From contig DASXUX010000083.1 of the NCBI GenBank assembly GCA_036504595.1, forward strand, positions 1 through 64,000: 64,000 nucleotides of DNA, given 5' to 3'. The DNA is from DASXUX01 sp036504595 (GTDB lineage Bacteria > Planctomycetota > SZUA-567 > H5-PLA8). The position numbers were made by a program, and so were the translations under genes. Position 1 is the first letter of the stretch. Every line of letters begins with the position of its first letter. The notes under the pieces were generated by a model. That model did not search any database and was not told where the DNA came from. It was given only the letters and a program-made list of their open reading frames with translations. This document shows, one piece after another, positions 50,752 through 57,618 of the stretch.

Positions 50752-51369
50752 ATGGGTCCGACTATTCGTGAGTTGCGTGCCATACACGTCGCCGCGCACG
50801 CCGTCGTCCAGGTTGCGAAGGGATTGACTATCGAGAGGGTTTTCCTTGATCGGTCGAGTTCTTCGGCGGCAGGTGTCGTCCATTCCCCGCCAGATAATTA
50901 CAGCATCGGCGACAGTTCCTGCCCAGGTGTCCGGGTCCAAGTTCGTGACGTGAAAACACGAGACCCTCTGAACGAGGGTATTCGGCGCAGCATCGCCCGA
51001 TCAATGGTTCTAGCCGATTGCGCAGGTTGCGAGGCCGAACGCTTTGTCTTTCCGAAACACGCGGACAAAGAGTGGTCCACGGCAGACTTGGCGTCCGCCA
51101 TCAAGCTGTCCCTCCATTATGAGCTATGCCCTCGCCACCACGATGAGGCAGCGCGGCACGCCTATCTTCGACGTGTGCACGCTGAGGCCCGTCGAGAAGT
51201 GAAAGCCCATTGGCAGGCCATTCGGGCGCTCTTCCTTCATCTGCTCCAGCACAACGAGGCGGATTACGCGACGGTGGCGAAGCTGATCCGGTCTGCCTCG
51301 AAGGGTGCGAAGGCGCACGCTGAGACGTTGTCTAGCGGCGGGGCAAGGAAGGAGAGCGCACGTGACTAA
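50752..51369 (+). CDS. M41-like protein lacking the catalytic glutamate
   Basis: A 205-residue protein with AAGGAG at six bases from the ATG. The N-terminal segment ELRAIHVAAHAVVQVAKG aligns with the FtsH peptidase helix (HEAGHAxV), but position 13 is Val, so the catalytic Glu of HExxH is lost. SMVLADCAGCEAERFVFP and STADLASAIKLS resemble the later M41 region (AGxAAEExxFG and DLxxAT). It may be a pseudoprotease acting as scaffold or sensor. The next frame overlaps its stop and begins like an AAA+ ATPase. Confidence 0.6.
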   Translation: MGPTIRELRAIHVAAHAVVQVAKGLTIERVFLDRSSSSAAGVVHSPPDNYSIGDSSCPGVRVQVRDVKTRDPLNEGIRRSIARSMVLADCAGCEAERFVFPKHADKEWSTADLASAIKLSLHYELCPRHHDEAARHAYLRRVHAEARREVKAHWQAIRALFLHLLQHNEADYATVAKLIRSASKGAKAHAETLSSGGARKESARD

Positions 51370-51547
51370 ACCTCCTCAGAGTTTTCAGGGCTTCATCGGG
51401 CAGCGAAGGGTAGTGCGGCTGTGGGGCCGGAGATTCAGGCCCCGAGGCTCGGATTTCCGCGCCGGAGGGAAAGGTGTTGGGACCAGCACAGCATGGGATT
51501 GCGTCGTGAGGGTTAACGAAGTCCAGAGGATGGCTTTATACACCTAA
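51362..51547 (+). pseudogene. Truncated AAA+/RuvB-like N-terminus
   Basis: A 61-codon frame with AAGGAG before a GTG that overlaps the M41-like stop. It begins MTKPPQSFQGFIGQRRVVR, like the opening FIGQ box of RuvB/ClpX-type AAA+ proteins, but continues as unrelated GRRFRPRG sequence without Walker motifs, then stops. It looks like a remnant of an ATPase that once accompanied the M41-like protein. Confidence 0.35.
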
Positions 51548-51737
51548 CTGCCTTTCACTACATGACTTGCATATATGAAGCGCAAAGTTATACTTCCTAA
51601 TATGCTCCAAAGTTATGTTCGGGACGAGGGGCTGCGAAGGGCAAGAGGTCCGCAGTGAGTGCGGTAGTGGCCAAACGTGGCCGGAAGGCATTAGAGGCGG
51701 CACTCTCAGTGCCAGGAGATCGGAAGGGAGTAACCTC

Positions 51738-52094
51738 ATGGCCAGGTTTTCGGGCAAGCAGTATCGGCAGCGCGTCAAGGCCATGCGGCGCGAGTCCAAG
51801 CGGGAAGAGGCCGAGTTCGCCCGCGTCCTGGATTCTGCCCGCAAGCAGTTTCCGGTGGACGCGGATCATCCTCTGTTCCCCTTCCTTGTCCGCTTGGTTT
51901 GGCGATGGATGGAGAACGCCGACGACTCCTGGCAGCACGATTTCGCGCAGGCGTATCAGCATGTCCGGGAGAAGTATCGCTGGGTCATGGGCCACGCCGA
52001 AGTGAAGGGGCGCATCCGCCCGCAAGCTTACAAAGTCCTGGCGCACATTCTTGTCGCGCTTCGTCGCCGTCAGAAATTGGCGTTGGGGAATTGA
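51738..52094 (+). CDS. Small protein upstream of recombinase
   Basis: A 118-residue protein with AAGGGAG upstream. A basic N-terminus (RFSGKQYRQRVKAMRRESKR) and a helical middle (LFPFLVRLVWRWMENADDSW) are visible. No family recognised. Its stop is 16 bases before the recombinase start chosen here, suggesting co-expression; it may be an accessory of recombination. Confidence 0.6.
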   Translation: MARFSGKQYRQRVKAMRRESKREEAEFARVLDSARKQFPVDADHPLFPFLVRLVWRWMENADDSWQHDFAQAYQHVREKYRWVMGHAEVKGRIRPQAYKVLAHILVALRRRQKLALGN

Positions 52095-52110
52095 TGCGGA
52101 GAGCGTTGCC

Positions 52111-54042
52111 ATGCGTTCGCAAGAACAGTTGGAAGGCCGTGCCATTGTCTACTTGAGGCGATCCACAGACAAGCAGGAAGACTCTTTGCGTCAGCAACTG
52201 GAGTGGGCGCTCAAGGAAGCAACACGCCGCAATCTGATCTTGGACGTGACGTTCGAGATGCTGAACAAGGCCGAGGCAGCAAAGCAGAGCAACATTGGAG
52301 ACCTTTATCTCGACAATGCCATAACGGGCGGCGATCTCTCGCGACCTGGCCTGCAAGCGTTTCTCGAAAGGGCGAGAACGGACTCAACTGTCGCGCACTG
52401 CATGTTTTGGTCCCGCGACAGGCTTGCCCGCCCTGAGCACGCTGAGGCTGGCCTAGTCTTCGAGAAAGAGATTCTTCGTTCAGGAAAACATGTTGTCACG
52501 GCGGCTGGCGTAATAGCCCCACTCGGTCGCTTTGAGAACCGCATCGGCGAAGACATCCAGATGTTGCTGGACTACAACACAGCAAGCGAAGACCGCATCA
52601 AACTGGCGAAGAACGTATTGAGGGCGTTTTCACAGAACGCGAAGAAGGGCTACTGGTGCGGAGGACGACCGCCTTACGGCTTCGTCCGGGCACTCGTCTC
52701 CACTGACGGCAGCAAGCCGCCCGAACTCCTGCCAGATGGACGGACAGTCAACGACGACAGATTCCGAGTCGTCGTGATTCCGGGCACGGACGATGCCAAC
52801 CAGAAACGTCTGGAAGTCGCCCGGCGAATTGCATTCATGTATCACGACCGTCTCGGCGGGCTGTCCTGCATCGCCAAGACCTTGAACGCGGAGGGAATCC
52901 CCTCGCCGGACGCGGGCAGAACTCGGAAAGGACGTCCTGTGCCGGGAAAGTGGACGGTCAGCTCTGTTCGATGCGTGATCGAGCAGCCGCTATACATGGC
53001 GCAAGTATGTCTTGGCCGACGAAGTGAAGGCTGCCTATTCCGATACGATGCCGACTCTGCCACGGGATACCGTGAGGCCACGAATGACGAGCGCGGCAAG
53101 GACGGTAAGGGCGGCAAGAAGACTGTCTACAGGGACTATGAGCACTGGACGCAGTCGGAATCCCCAGTGAAGTTCGATCCGATTATTCCTTCCGATGTCT
53201 GGTTTAGGAATTACGAACGCCTGAAGAAGATTGGCTCCCAGGGCACAAGAGGCGTGCCACGATGTGTTGATCCCAACAAGTATCCGTTGGAAGTGATCTG
53301 CAGCGACTGCGGGAAGCGGATGGTGGGAAGCCCGTATTCTGGGCGGGACTGCTACGTCTGTTCCACTTACGGCAACAGCCACGGAACGCAGTGCAAACAC
53401 AACTGGGTCGAGCGGGACATCGCTGTTCGCTTTGCCGTTCACGCTCTATTGCAGCGCATCACGTCCGGCCTGGAGCGAGACGAAATGGCCAAGGCCGTGA
53501 AGGAAGTGCTCAAAGACAATCAAGTCCTCGCACGCGGCACGAACGAGCGGGTACAAGCTGTGCGAGACGAACTCGCTCGACTCAATCACGAACGCAAGGC
53601 CGCGTATCGTGACACGATCCGTACCGACGCCATCCACAAGGCCGACGCCGACGAAGCCTATCTGGAACTACGCGACCAAACATACGTTCTTGAGCGCAAG
53701 CTCAAGGAACTGGAACGGATGGAGGACTTGAGCCGCGTTGACATTGACGGCGAGGTGGAGAAGGCAATGGCGATCCTGAAAGAACTTCACTTGTTCTTGA
53801 GCGACGTTGCTGACAGTCGTCTACGTGAACTGTTCAGCGCCTTGGGGGCGCGTCTCACAGTCTCCTTCGAGCATCACAAGACGACAGCAGGGGAGAAGCG
53901 CAAGCGCGAGAACTTCCCGATTGAGACAGAACTCGTTTTCGGAAGTGAAGGCGAAATAGCCTTCCCCGCCGAAGTGGCAGAGAAGGCTATCCCCAGAGTA
54001 AACTCTGTGTTAGGGAAAGTTGGTCGGGGCGGAGGGATTTGA
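52111..54042 (+). CDS. Large serine recombinase (integrase of island 2)
   Basis: A 643-residue recombinase. VYLRRSTDKQ carries the catalytic serine (residue 18), CMFWSRDRLARP the conserved arginines. The recombinase domain follows, then a zinc ribbon (CSDCGKRM ... CYVCSTYG ... QCKHNW, about 400-440) and a long coiled coil. ATG 52111 has GGAG upstream. The gene's last 22 bases overlap tRNA-Pro on the other strand, and the 13-bp repeat found at the far end of the island lies at this 3' end. The size and layout are those of a phage- or element-type large serine integrase. Confidence 0.93.
   Translation: MRSQEQLEGRAIVYLRRSTDKQEDSLRQQLEWALKEATRRNLILDVTFEMLNKAEAAKQSNIGDLYLDNAITGGDLSRPGLQAFLERARTDSTVAHCMFWSRDRLARPEHAEAGLVFEKEILRSGKHVVTAAGVIAPLGRFENRIGEDIQMLLDYNTASEDRIKLAKNVLRAFSQNAKKGYWCGGRPPYGFVRALVSTDGSKPPELLPDGRTVNDDRFRVVVIPGTDDANQKRLEVARRIAFMYHDRLGGLSCIAKTLNAEGIPSPDAGRTRKGRPVPGKWTVSSVRCVIEQPLYMAQVCLGRRSEGCLFRYDADSATGYREATNDERGKDGKGGKKTVYRDYEHWTQSESPVKFDPIIPSDVWFRNYERLKKIGSQGTRGVPRCVDPNKYPLEVICSDCGKRMVGSPYSGRDCYVCSTYGNSHGTQCKHNWVERDIAVRFAVHALLQRITSGLERDEMAKAVKEVLKDNQVLARGTNERVQAVRDELARLNHERKAAYRDTIRTDAIHKADADEAYLELRDQTYVLERKLKELERMEDLSRVDIDGEVEKAMAILKELHLFLSDVADSRLRELFSALGARLTVSFEHHKTTAGEKRKRENFPIETELVFGSEGEIAFPAEVAEKAIPRVNSVLGKVGRGGGI
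54020..54032. other. Right attachment repeat of island 2 (attR)
   Basis: TTGGTCGGGGCGG, the complement of the tRNA-Pro 3' CCA end and acceptor stem, identical to 40798-40810. It marks the chromosome junction that keeps the intact tRNA. Confidence 0.75.
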
Positions 54043-54099
54043 ACCCTCGACCTCTTGCACCCCAAGCAAGCACGCTAATCCAAGCTGCGCCACGCCCCG
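54021..54099 (-). tRNA. tRNA-Pro (GGG anticodon)
   Basis: Read on the minus strand: acceptor CGGGGCG/CGCCCCG, D arm GCGC/GCGT with a GG loop, anticodon stem CTTGC/GCAAG around TTGGGGT (anticodon GGG), T arm GAGGG-TTCAAAT-CCCTC, discriminator A and encoded CCA. It is 79 bases with CCA. The tRNA 3' end is the integration target of the island 2 recombinase. Confidence 0.95.
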
Positions 54100-54271
54100 A
54101 CTGTTTTGGCTCTGCGCGGAGGCTCTCGCGCGGAAAGTCCACTCGAATGAATACTACGCTGGCGGCCCTTTCGCAAGATGTTTTTGGAATTCACGGCTGT
54201 CCCGGTACATATAAGGTGGCGTACGCAAGAACGACACTCAGACTTTGGCCTCCGTCCTCACCCGGTGCCTC

Positions 54272-54745
54272 ATGCCTCCAGAATCAACAACCGCATGGTC
54301 CGATAGCTTTGCCACTGGCCTTGAGGCGATGGACGCGCAGCACAAGGAACTCTTCGATCTCACATACGCTCTGGAGTGTTCCGCCGATTCGTCGCAACGG
54401 GCAGCCAAACTGGAGGCGCTAAAGGCGCGACTGTTCGAGTACATCCAGGCGCACTTCGCTTACGAAGAAGACCTGATGGCGCGGCTCAACTATCCGAAAA
54501 CAAAGTCGCACTTTCATCAGCACGATGCCTTTCGCGAACGCTTCCAGGCATTCAAGAGAGAAGCCGCGAAAGGGGCCGCCGTCGAACTGCCGATGGCCAA
54601 TTTTCTAAAGACCTGGCTGCAGCATCACATTCGTTTTGTTGACAAGGAGCTGGCTGACTTCGCCAAGAAGCAGGCTGCCGCCGCCTCATCGTCCAAGAAC
54701 GCCAAGCCATCTGCCGCGACCAACTTCGCCTTCGGGGAATGGTAG
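54272..54745 (+). CDS. Bacteriohemerythrin
   Basis: A 157-residue cytoplasmic protein of the hemerythrin family, which binds oxygen at a di-iron centre. The ligand pattern is complete: the His in MDAQHKELF, His and Glu in AHFAYEEDLM, two His in HFHQHDAF, and His and Asp in QHHIRFVDKEL. The alanine/lysine-rich tail is extra. ATG 54272 is chosen because the conserved part starts right after it; no strong ribosome site is seen. It converges with the aldo-keto-reductase-like gene and lies just outside island 2. Confidence 0.93.
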   Translation: MPPESTTAWSDSFATGLEAMDAQHKELFDLTYALECSADSSQRAAKLEALKARLFEYIQAHFAYEEDLMARLNYPKTKSHFHQHDAFRERFQAFKREAAKGAAVELPMANFLKTWLQHHIRFVDKELADFAKKQAAAASSSKNAKPSAATNFAFGEW

Positions 54746-54765
54746 CTCCAGCGCTACGACAAGCC

Positions 54766-55740
54766 CTAACTGTACCATGCCCGAGCGCGTTTCAGATCTC
54801 CGAGAATTCCCTTCGCAATCGAGACGTCCTGTTGGATCTCGAAGTCGAACATCCCCGCCAGAATGTGGTCCGCCCCGTTTTCGTACGCGTACCTGAATGC
54901 ATCCTGCGGCTTGATCGTGCCGGCGGCCATCACCTTGAATGCAATCCACGGCTTGGTCACGTCTTTCATGACCTCAATCGTCTTCTCCGGATCGCGGCAC
55001 CAGTAGCCCGGCACTTCGGCCACCACGCCTTTAAGCTGCTCCGGCTTCGGCGCCGTCGGATATTTGTGGTGATGAAAAGTCTTGATGTAGAAGTCGCACG
55101 GCACCTTCTGCTTCTCGCATTCGACCACGACGTTCAAATCGTGGCACCCGACGCCGCACGGCACGCCGTGTTTCTTGGATAGCTCCACCGCTTTGACGAG
55201 CAGATCCATTTTGCTTTTGGCGACCAGTTCATCGCTGCGGCAACCCCAGACATACAGAGCTTCCGCTCCATCGCCGATCAGTTCGCGAATCTCCTCTTCG
55301 TAGTTCTTCATCGTTGGGTCGAGCGGCGTTGTCGGATGCAGAATCCACTGCATCTTCCCGCCGTTCTTGCGGTGCTTTTGCAGAATCGCCTGTGCCTGCG
55401 GATGCTTATTCATGGACAGCGTATTGATGCCGTGCTGTTCGGCGACCGCGAGCGTCTCAAGCAATTTCGCTTCGGTGTTGTAGTGCCGGAGCAGGTTCAC
55501 CACGAACTGCATGTCTCGCGAATGGGTGTAGCCCGTGAGTTGATTGCCGCCGAGCAGCACGCGGCTGACCTGCAGTTTGCCGATCTTTCCCATGGGCAGC
55601 GCATCAGCCGGAGCGGCTGCTTTCGGAGCTTCCTCCGCCGCCGGGGCCGAGCCGCCCGCGATCTGCACGGCAATGGCTGAGGCCGTCGTTGCGGCCATGG
55701 TCTGCTTGATGAAACTGCGGCGGTTCATCTCGGGCGTCAT
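54766..55740 (-). CDS. TAT-exported aldo-keto-reductase-like protein
   Basis: A 324-residue protein with a twin-arginine signal (NRRSFIKQTMAATTASAIAV), so it is exported folded. The rest is a TIM barrel: RVLLGGNQLTGY, HGINTLSMNKHPQAQ, ALYVWGC and a C-terminal GADHILAGMFDFEIQQDV. The fold is that of aldo/keto reductases, but the usual Asp-Tyr-Lys-His tetrad is not clear. ATG 55740 has AGGAG upstream. Such proteins are abundant in planctomycetes with unknown substrates. Confidence 0.75.
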   Translation of the reverse strand: MTPEMNRRSFIKQTMAATTASAIAVQIAGGSAPAAEEAPKAAAPADALPMGKIGKLQVSRVLLGGNQLTGYTHSRDMQFVVNLLRHYNTEAKLLETLAVAEQHGINTLSMNKHPQAQAILQKHRKNGGKMQWILHPTTPLDPTMKNYEEEIRELIGDGAEALYVWGCRSDELVAKSKMDLLVKAVELSKKHGVPCGVGCHDLNVVVECEKQKVPCDFYIKTFHHHKYPTAPKPEQLKGVVAEVPGYWCRDPEKTIEVMKDVTKPWIAFKVMAAGTIKPQDAFRYAYENGADHILAGMFDFEIQQDVSIAKGILGDLKRARAWYS

Positions 55741-55850
55741 GTGGTTTCTCCTTAAGGTGAAAAGCTACCCTCTATTACCCCGAAGCCGCCCTGACGCAAC
55801 AGGAAAGTGCCCAACGTTTTGCGGCGAAGATCCGGTCTGCTGTGTCCGGT

Positions 55851-56042
55851 TCAGTCCTTGGCGGTTCCGTTGAAGTTCCAATGCTTTCGAATGGCGGGAA
55901 ATAACTCGTAGGCTTCTTTGAATGCGGTCTCGCGAACAATCGAGCCCTTCGGATGGCCGGGGCGATCCGTTCCGTCCAGAATCAGACTATAGGATTGAGG
56001 CGTCCCATCCCTGTAATAGATGATCGCTCGCTGACAACGCAT
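55851..56042 (-). CDS. Small hypothetical protein
   Basis: About 63 residues (RCQRAIIYYRDGTPQSYSLI ... FPAIRKHWNFNG). The start is uncertain: ATG 56042 or GTG 56069, neither with a clear ribosome site. No family recognised. The balanced composition favours a real gene. Confidence 0.45.
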   Translation of the reverse strand: MRCQRAIIYYRDGTPQSYSLILDGTDRPGHPKGSIVRETAFKEAYELFPAIRKHWNFNGTAKD

Positions 56043-56069
56043 GTGGTGGAGTATAGCGCGATCTGACAC

Positions 56070-56700
56070 CCATTACACTGCACGAAACCTCACGAGCGAA
56101 AACGCGGGGCGCTCGTAAGCCGGCTCTTGTTCGTGGGCAGCCATTTCTCTAGAGCCGCCATTGCTGGCGGCTTCAAGCACCCTACCCGCGGATTCATAGG
56201 CGCGGACGACGCCTCTCCGCCTATTCGGGCTTGCTCCAGGCCGGGTTTACCGAGCCTTCGGCATTGCTGCCGAAGCGGTGGGCTCTTACCCCGCCGTTTC
56301 ACCCTTACCTTGTGTATGTGGCACGGGCAGCCTCTTTTCGCCGTTGGCTGCCCGTGCAATCGGGACACGGGCAGCCAACTACAAAAGAAGGCTGCCCGTG
56401 CCACATACACAAGGCGGTTTGTTTTCTGTGGCACTTTCCCTGAAGTTCTCGCGATGTGGCTGCGATCCTCCGATGGGCGTTACCCATGGCCCTGTCCTGT
56501 GGAGGCCGGACTTTCCTCGACGAATGCTGATCCCACAGTCCGAAGGCTGCAAGCCAGCGCTTTCGCCGCGGCCGCCGAGCGCCCCGCGCACGCGCATTGT
56601 ACCTGATCTGAAGCAACGAAGCAAACAGGGCTCGCAGTTGCATTCCACCGCGCGATGCCGTATGCAAGGTTGTGACGAAAGTTCATGGGCGGCGCGCCGA
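56070..56700. other. Repeat-rich intergenic region
   Basis: About 630 bases without a supported gene upstream of hisI. It holds hairpins at about 56153-56172 (CCGCCA/TGGCGG) and 56253-56272 (CTTCGGC/GCCGAAG) and the large nested palindrome at 56308-56414. Longer plus-strand frames here run into hisI but have repeat-derived, non-coding composition. Confidence 0.55.
56308..56414. repeat. 107-bp nested palindrome
   Basis: Outer arms of 25 bases (56308-56332 and 56390-56414; TGTGGCACGGGCAGCC at the core) are perfect reverse complements, extended by TCTTTT/AAAAGA. Inside lies a second palindrome, GTTGGCTGCCCGTG (56343-56356) and CACGGGCAGCCAAC (56366-56379). It could extrude as a long cruciform. 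The CACGGGCAGCC unit occurs four times in alternating orientation. Confidence 0.75.
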
Positions 56701-57192
56701 ATGAGCACGGATCCAGAATTTTTCAAGCGTGTGGACGGCCTGACGGGCTTGACCGCGATTTTGGACGTTCTGAGATGGGATGGCGACGGTCTGGTGACCG
56801 TCGTCTCGCAAGACGCGCGCAGCAAGGATGTTCTGGGGGTCGCGCACGCGGATCGCACGTCCATCGAAAAGACGCTCGAAACCGGACTGATGCATTACTA
56901 CTCCCGTTCGCGCAAGAAGCTGTGGCTGAAAGGCGAGCAGTCCGGACACTTTCAAAAACTGGTTGAATTGCGCGTAGATTGCGACGGCGACGCGCTGCTG
57001 GCCAAAGTGCATCAGGTGCGCGGCAACTGCCACCTGGGATTTCATTCCTGTTTCAGCTACCAGGTGACGACGGGCGGGTCGGGACGATGGTGCGTCAAAC
57101 TGGTGGCGAAAAAAGTCTTCGATCCAAACAAAACGTATCGGCCACCGAATGACCCACGGGAAGGGGAGGGGAAGGAAGATGATCCAACGTAG
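56701..57192 (+). CDS. hisI: Phosphoribosyl-AMP cyclohydrolase
   Basis: A 163-residue protein of the HisI family, which opens the purine ring of phosphoribosyl-AMP in histidine synthesis. The family blocks are plain: GLVTVVSQDA, EKTLETGLMHYYSRSR, KKLWLKGEQSGHFQ, VDCDGDALL (magnesium aspartates) and GNCHLGFHSCF (zinc cysteines). There is no HisE domain, so it is a monofunctional HisI. ATG 56701 is taken as start; no good ribosome site is visible, and a start 13 codons earlier (56662) is possible. The next gene overlaps its 3' end by 14 bases. Confidence 0.92.
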   Translation: MSTDPEFFKRVDGLTGLTAILDVLRWDGDGLVTVVSQDARSKDVLGVAHADRTSIEKTLETGLMHYYSRSRKKLWLKGEQSGHFQKLVELRVDCDGDALLAKVHQVRGNCHLGFHSCFSYQVTTGGSGRWCVKLVAKKVFDPNKTYRPPNDPREGEGKEDDPT

Positions 57193-57607
57193 CGCATTGC
57201 TCGCAGTGCTGATGGCAATTTCTTTTGCTGGCACCGCAGTGGCCGGCGAAGCCAAGAAGGACGACAAGGCCGAGAAAGACACGCTTTCGAAGTACGGTGA
57301 TGAAAAGCTGGCGGATATCGGCTTCTGTTTTCAGAAGTTCTGCGCGTCCGTCAGCGCTAAGGACGTTAAGACGACGGTCGCCTTCATCGATGAACTGCCG
57401 CGCGGCCTGAAGCAACTCGATCTGACCAAGGATTCGGACAAGAAGGCGTTCTTCAAGGCGCTGGAGAAATTCGACGGCGCGTCGCTGGTGAGTTCGCAGA
57501 AGATGATGGGCGGCCTGGGCGAAGTGAAGTTCACCGATAAAGATGGCAAAGATCAAAGCCAACGCATGCAGAACGCCGGCGGTCGCTGGAAGATCACGGG
57601 ACTGTAA
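57179..57607 (+). CDS. Exported hypothetical protein
   Basis: A 142-residue protein with a signal peptide (ALLAVLMAISFAGTAVA). The mature part is a charged, mostly helical domain with two cysteines (IGFCFQKFCASV) and a C-terminal strand (GGRWKITGL). The ATG has GAAGGA directly upstream and overlaps hisI. No family recognised. It converges with the YyaL-type gene. Confidence 0.7.
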   Translation: MIQRSALLAVLMAISFAGTAVAGEAKKDDKAEKDTLSKYGDEKLADIGFCFQKFCASVSAKDVKTTVAFIDELPRGLKQLDLTKDSDKKAFFKALEKFDGASLVSSQKMMGGLGEVKFTDKDGKDQSQRMQNAGGRWKITGL

Positions 57608-57618
57608 TCGCCCGGCGC

